From: Mycobacterium sp. | GTDB taxonomy: Bacteria; Actinomycetota; Actinomycetes; Mycobacteriales; Mycobacteriaceae | Length of the DNA stretch: 64,000 nucleotides | NCBI GenBank assembly: GCA_021732005.1 | Contig: JAKFVT010000033.1 | Span: 248,001 to 312,000, forward strand | Reading direction: 5' to 3' | Shown here: in pieces, positions 61,505 to 64,000 of the stretch | How the letters are laid out: the number at the start of each line of letters is the position of its first letter | How positions within the stretch are numbered: position 1 is the first letter of the stretch | Made by a program: the position numbers and the translations under genes | The notes under the pieces: generated by a model | What the model was told of the DNA's origin: nothing | The model's input: the letters and a program-made list of their open reading frames with translations, nothing else | Database searches by the model: none

Positions 61505-62135
61505 TCAGTGATAAGGCGGATAGTCGTGGCGTTTCAGCGTCCGCGCCAGATGCGCCGCGTTGCGGGCCGCCGCACGGGTGGCCGCGGCGACGGGATCCGG
61601 CACTGCGTCAAGATCTTTGTAGTCGGTGCTTTCCATCGCGGCGCCGTTCCAGTAGGTGCAGCCCTGGGCGGGGATGCTGTAGCCGATATCGTTGAGGGCC
61701 TGGAACAGGTCGGCGACAATCTTGTGCGCCCCGTCCTCGTTGCCGACGACCGCGGCGACCGCGACTTTGCCAGCGACGGCTGGCTTTCCGGAATCGTCGG
61801 TGTTGGACAGCTCCGCATCCAGCCGTTCCAGTGCGCGCTGAGCGACTCGACATATGGCCCATCCACGTCGGTGTGGCCATTACCAGGATGTCGGCGGACA
61901 GCAGCTTGTCTCGGATAACGGGCCATTGATCACTGTCACCCATATCGGCCTCAACGCCCGGCGCGATGTTGTAGTCGACACAGCGGACCGCGTCGCACTC
62001 GACTCCCGCCTCGCGGAGGTGGGCGAACAGGTGCTCGGCAATGAGCGCGCTGCTCGACGGCGCCGGACTGTACTTCAGGCTGCAGATCAGCGCTACCGCG
62101 CGCAGCGGCGCATGCGGCGTTTCGGAAGTGCTCAT
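61505..62135 (-). pseudogene. Frameshifted NADPH-dependent FMN reductase/flavodoxin-like gene
   Basis: From ATG 62135 the frame encodes RAVALICSLKYSPAPSSSAL, CVDYNIAPGVEADMGDSDQW and ILVMATPTWMGHMSS, the FMN-binding start of the family. Near 61844-61847 the frame shifts. The continuation (ALERLDAELSNTDDSGKPAV, AVVGNEDGAHKIVADLFQAL, DIGYSIPAQGCTYWNGAAME, ending RHDYPPYH and TGA 61505-61507) is in another frame. AGTC where AGTGTC is expected suggests a 2-bp deletion. A sequencing error could look the same. Confidence 0.75.
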
Positions 62136-62229
62136 CCGGTGCAGTTACCCGCCCTATGACGCCCAAAACTGCTGCGGCGCCGATATCTCGGCGACCGCCC
62201 CGGTCGTGCGGTCCACTCGTCCACGCGGT

Positions 62230-63054
62230 TCACGGTGACCGCCCCTTCGGCTCGTCACGCATTCCGCGCAGCGACAAGCGTCGTCCGACGATATCGGCGG
62301 CGACGTCTTTGATCGAACGATTGTTTGCGTAGCTGTAGGCGCGCAGACGATCGAGTCCGTCAGCGACCGAGATGTCGAGTTGCACCGCTACCATCCCCGC
62401 CGCGATGTACACATCGGCCCGACTGTAAGTGTCAGCGGGGCTCGGTTCCGCCGCCACTGACGCGGCGTCGATCGCAGCAGCGGTGTCGACTGCCATCGGC
62501 AGCTGCCTCTCCCAGTGCGACATCAGCGTCTGACCGACGGCGGTCGCACACATGGTCGCCGACTCGTACTGGCGGGGTTCCAGGTCGCCGCTAGAACGGC
62601 GATACAACTCGAGCACCCCAATTGCCTGCTCCGGTCCTGGCACTGGGAATGCGAACACCGCTTCGGCTCCCACCTCAGCAGCGTCGATGCAGAATGCCGG
62701 CCAGCGGTCCATCGGGGCGCCTCCGTCCAAGCGCTGACACAGTTGGGGCGACGCTGACCGATAGGCATCGAGACACGGTCCCTCCCCGAGCGTGAACTGG
62801 AGGTCGTCGATCTGTTGCGCCAGCGCGTCGGTGGCGTACACCAACTCCCTCGGGCCTGAGGGAACAAAGACAGCAACGGCTGCCCCGTCGACGCCGGCCA
62901 CCCCCATCACCGCCTCGCAGACACCGCCGAGCCCGGTGGACAATCGGCTGGCGCGCAGACCAGATTCCGGGGCGGATGCGTCGGTCGAATCGTCTTCGTC
63001 GCCGCCAGGCCGTGCTGGTCCATCATCATCCGCGGTACCTACCACGGCGCTCAC
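62230..63054 (-). CDS. GAF-ANTAR domain protein
   Basis: 274 aa from GTG 63054. A disordered acidic N-terminus (GTADDDGPARPGGDEDDSTD) precedes GAF (GVCEAVMGVAGVDGAAVAVF, DDLQFTLGEGPCLDAYRSAS, VFAFPVPGPEQAIGVLELYR) and ANTAR (YSRADVYIAAGMVAVQLDIS, GLDRLRAYSYANNRSIKDVA). Very like the protein at 17852-18625, so a paralogue. Role: RNA-binding antiterminator responding to a small molecule or stress; not more specific. Confidence 0.85.
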   Translation of the reverse strand: MSAVVGTADDDGPARPGGDEDDSTDASAPESGLRASRLSTGLGGVCEAVMGVAGVDGAAVAVFVPSGPRELVYATDALAQQIDDLQFTLGEGPCLDAYRSASPQLCQRLDGGAPMDRWPAFCIDAAEVGAEAVFAFPVPGPEQAIGVLELYRRSSGDLEPRQYESATMCATAVGQTLMSHWERQLPMAVDTAAAIDAASVAAEPSPADTYSRADVYIAAGMVAVQLDISVADGLDRLRAYSYANNRSIKDVAADIVGRRLSLRGMRDEPKGRSP

Positions 63055-63070
63055 CGCCTCCGGGCCGTCA

Positions 63071-64000
63071 TCAGTTCAAGGACGCGCCGACCCGCGCAGA
63101 AACGCCGTCGGCAGAACGGGACAGCTGCGCCGCTTCGGGCACCAATCCGCGGTACACCTGGATGGTCTCAAAGGCGATCCGGTCCCAGGAATAGCGGGAG
63201 CAGGCCCGGTCGCGACCCGCCGCACCAAGGCTGCTGCGAGTGAACGGCTGAGTGAGCAGTTCCGAGAGCGCACCGGCGCATTCACGGGGTTTGCGGGGTG
63301 AGACCAGCCGGCCAGTGACATCGGGAATGACCGTATCGGTCAGGCCGCCCACCGCCGAGGCCACCACCGGCACGCCGCACGCCATCGCCTCCAGCGCCAC
63401 CAGGCCGAACGATTCTTGTTGCGGCACACAGGCCACGACGTCAGCTGAGCGCAACAGTTCGGGCATCTCCTGATGCGACGCGCGCCCGTAGAATCGCACC
63501 CGGTCGACGACACCAAGCCGGGTGGCCAGCGCCGTCAGCCGAGAAGCTTCCCCGTCCCTCGCCCGTCCGCCGGCAGCGATCTCACCGACGATGAGCAATT
63601 CGGCATTGGGAATCAACGACAACGAGCGGATCAGGGTGTCGTAGCCCCGGCCCGCCGCAACATCGCCGGCGGCCAGTATCCGCTGCCGCTCGCCGCGTGG
63701 TGCGACAACGCCATCTGGACTGAACACATCGGTATCGACCCCGCAGGGCACTACCGAGATCCGTGCCCGCGGTCTACCCATCCGGCTCGCTTGACGCATT
63801 TCCTCAGTGTGGGAAGCGACCAGCCAGGTACTGCCGCGTGTCACGATCGCCTCCAGGCGCCGCCTCGACTGCGCTCCGGGCCGCGCGGGATCGGGCCCGG
63901 TAGTGCCTGCCAACGAATGCAGGCTCTGCACCGTCGGAATCTGCTGTGCCCTGGCGGCCAATTGCGCGGCGACCCCCGCACTCCAAAAGTGTGCATGCAC
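63071..64000 (-). CDS. GT4 glycosyltransferase, 5' part beyond the window
   Basis: About 310 residues of a GT-B enzyme, open at the right edge; the N-terminal residues are missing (first residues seen VHAHFWSAGVAAQLAARAQQ). Donor-site motifs are RILAAGDVAAGRGYDTLIRS, LGVVDRVRFYGRASHQEMPE and ESFGLVALEAMACGVPVVAS (E-x7-E motif). Typical of mycobacterial GT4 enzymes acting on cell-envelope glycans. Acceptor unknown. It ends 16 nt before the GAF-ANTAR gene start on the same strand. Confidence 0.85.
   Translation of the reverse strand: MHAHFWSAGVAAQLAARAQQIPTVQSLHSLAGTTGPDPARPGAQSRRRLEAIVTRGSTWLVASHTEEMRQASRMGRPRARISVVPCGVDTDVFSPDGVVAPRGERQRILAAGDVAAGRGYDTLIRSLSLIPNAELLIVGEIAAGGRARDGEASRLTALATRLGVVDRVRFYGRASHQEMPELLRSADVVACVPQQESFGLVALEAMACGVPVVASAVGGLTDTVIPDVTGRLVSPRKPRECAGALSELLTQPFTRSSLGAAGRDRACSRYSWDRIAFETIQVYRGLVPEAAQLSRSADGVSARVGASLN

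Overview
The window reads as chromosomal DNA of a mycobacterium, probably a rapid grower or environmental (Mycolicibacterium-type) species. The signs are high GC with strong third-position G/C bias, a complete mce operon (two YrbE permeases, six Mce proteins and accessory proteins), a DesA3-like desaturase, a mycobacterial hemophore-family protein, DUF5994, DUF5709 and DUF5078 proteins, several GAF-ANTAR regulators, and many Ala/Pro-rich secreted proteins. I saw no rRNA, tRNA, CRISPR array or insertion sequence. The species call is an inference.

Left part (1-22.5 kb). A minus-strand carbohydrate operon (GT4 glycosyltransferase, six-hairpin protein, GH130-like enzyme) runs off the left edge. 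Next come a degenerate DUF5994 gene, an MHS-type MFS transporter behind two operator-like palindromes, and an intact DUF5994 gene. A three-gene redox operon follows (Pro-rich anchored protein, ferric-reductase-like membrane protein, NuoF-like flavoprotein). A large exported beta-propeller protein is divergent from a ROK regulator, with two 24-bp repeats between them. After that come a Ser/Thr kinase fused to a solute-binding domain, a FadD-like acyl ligase, three clustered GAF-ANTAR genes, a desaturase, a DUF559-like protein and an exported lipase-like protein.

Middle part (22.9-42.3 kb). The mce operon (22955-33035) is tightly packed, with start/stop overlaps at most junctions, and ends in an Mce-associated membrane protein and an MPT64/RsiV-like exported protein. 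A DUF2236 oxygenase-like gene and a double-TetR regulator with Mce3R-like architecture lie just beyond. From 36.7 to 42.4 kb is an accessory zone with three toxin-antitoxin modules. It contains two apparent insertions (a SWIM protein plus VapBC, and a Doc module plus VapBC), each bracketed by 21-23 bp imperfect direct repeats copied from the ends of the neighbouring chromosomal genes.

Accessory island (about 43.78-50.41 kb). This is the most notable part. It has codon use less GC-biased than its surroundings, truncates a cytochrome P450 gene on its left, and overlaps the 3' end of a secreted-protein gene on its right. It encodes a GHKL ATPase with four zinc ribbons (prokaryotic MORC/paraMORC type), an Mrr-like nuclease fused to an SF2 helicase, an unrecognised 190-aa protein, a C5 cytosine methyltransferase and a divergent Vsr-type nuclease. 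A perfect 16-bp palindrome sits between the last two. Together they look like a paraMORC restriction/anti-phage system.

Right part (50.4-64 kb). Here are a LuxR-type TPR regulator whose coding signal begins at an ATC/ATT rather than a normal start codon, a DHA2 drug exporter overlapping an APC amino-acid permease, a hemophore-like protein, a secreted protein built of about 20-residue Asn/Gly repeats, and a large Ala-rich exported protein. A decayed pocket follows (truncated GT2 gene, frameshifted FMN-reductase gene). Last are another GAF-ANTAR gene and a GT4 glycosyltransferase that is cut by the right edge.
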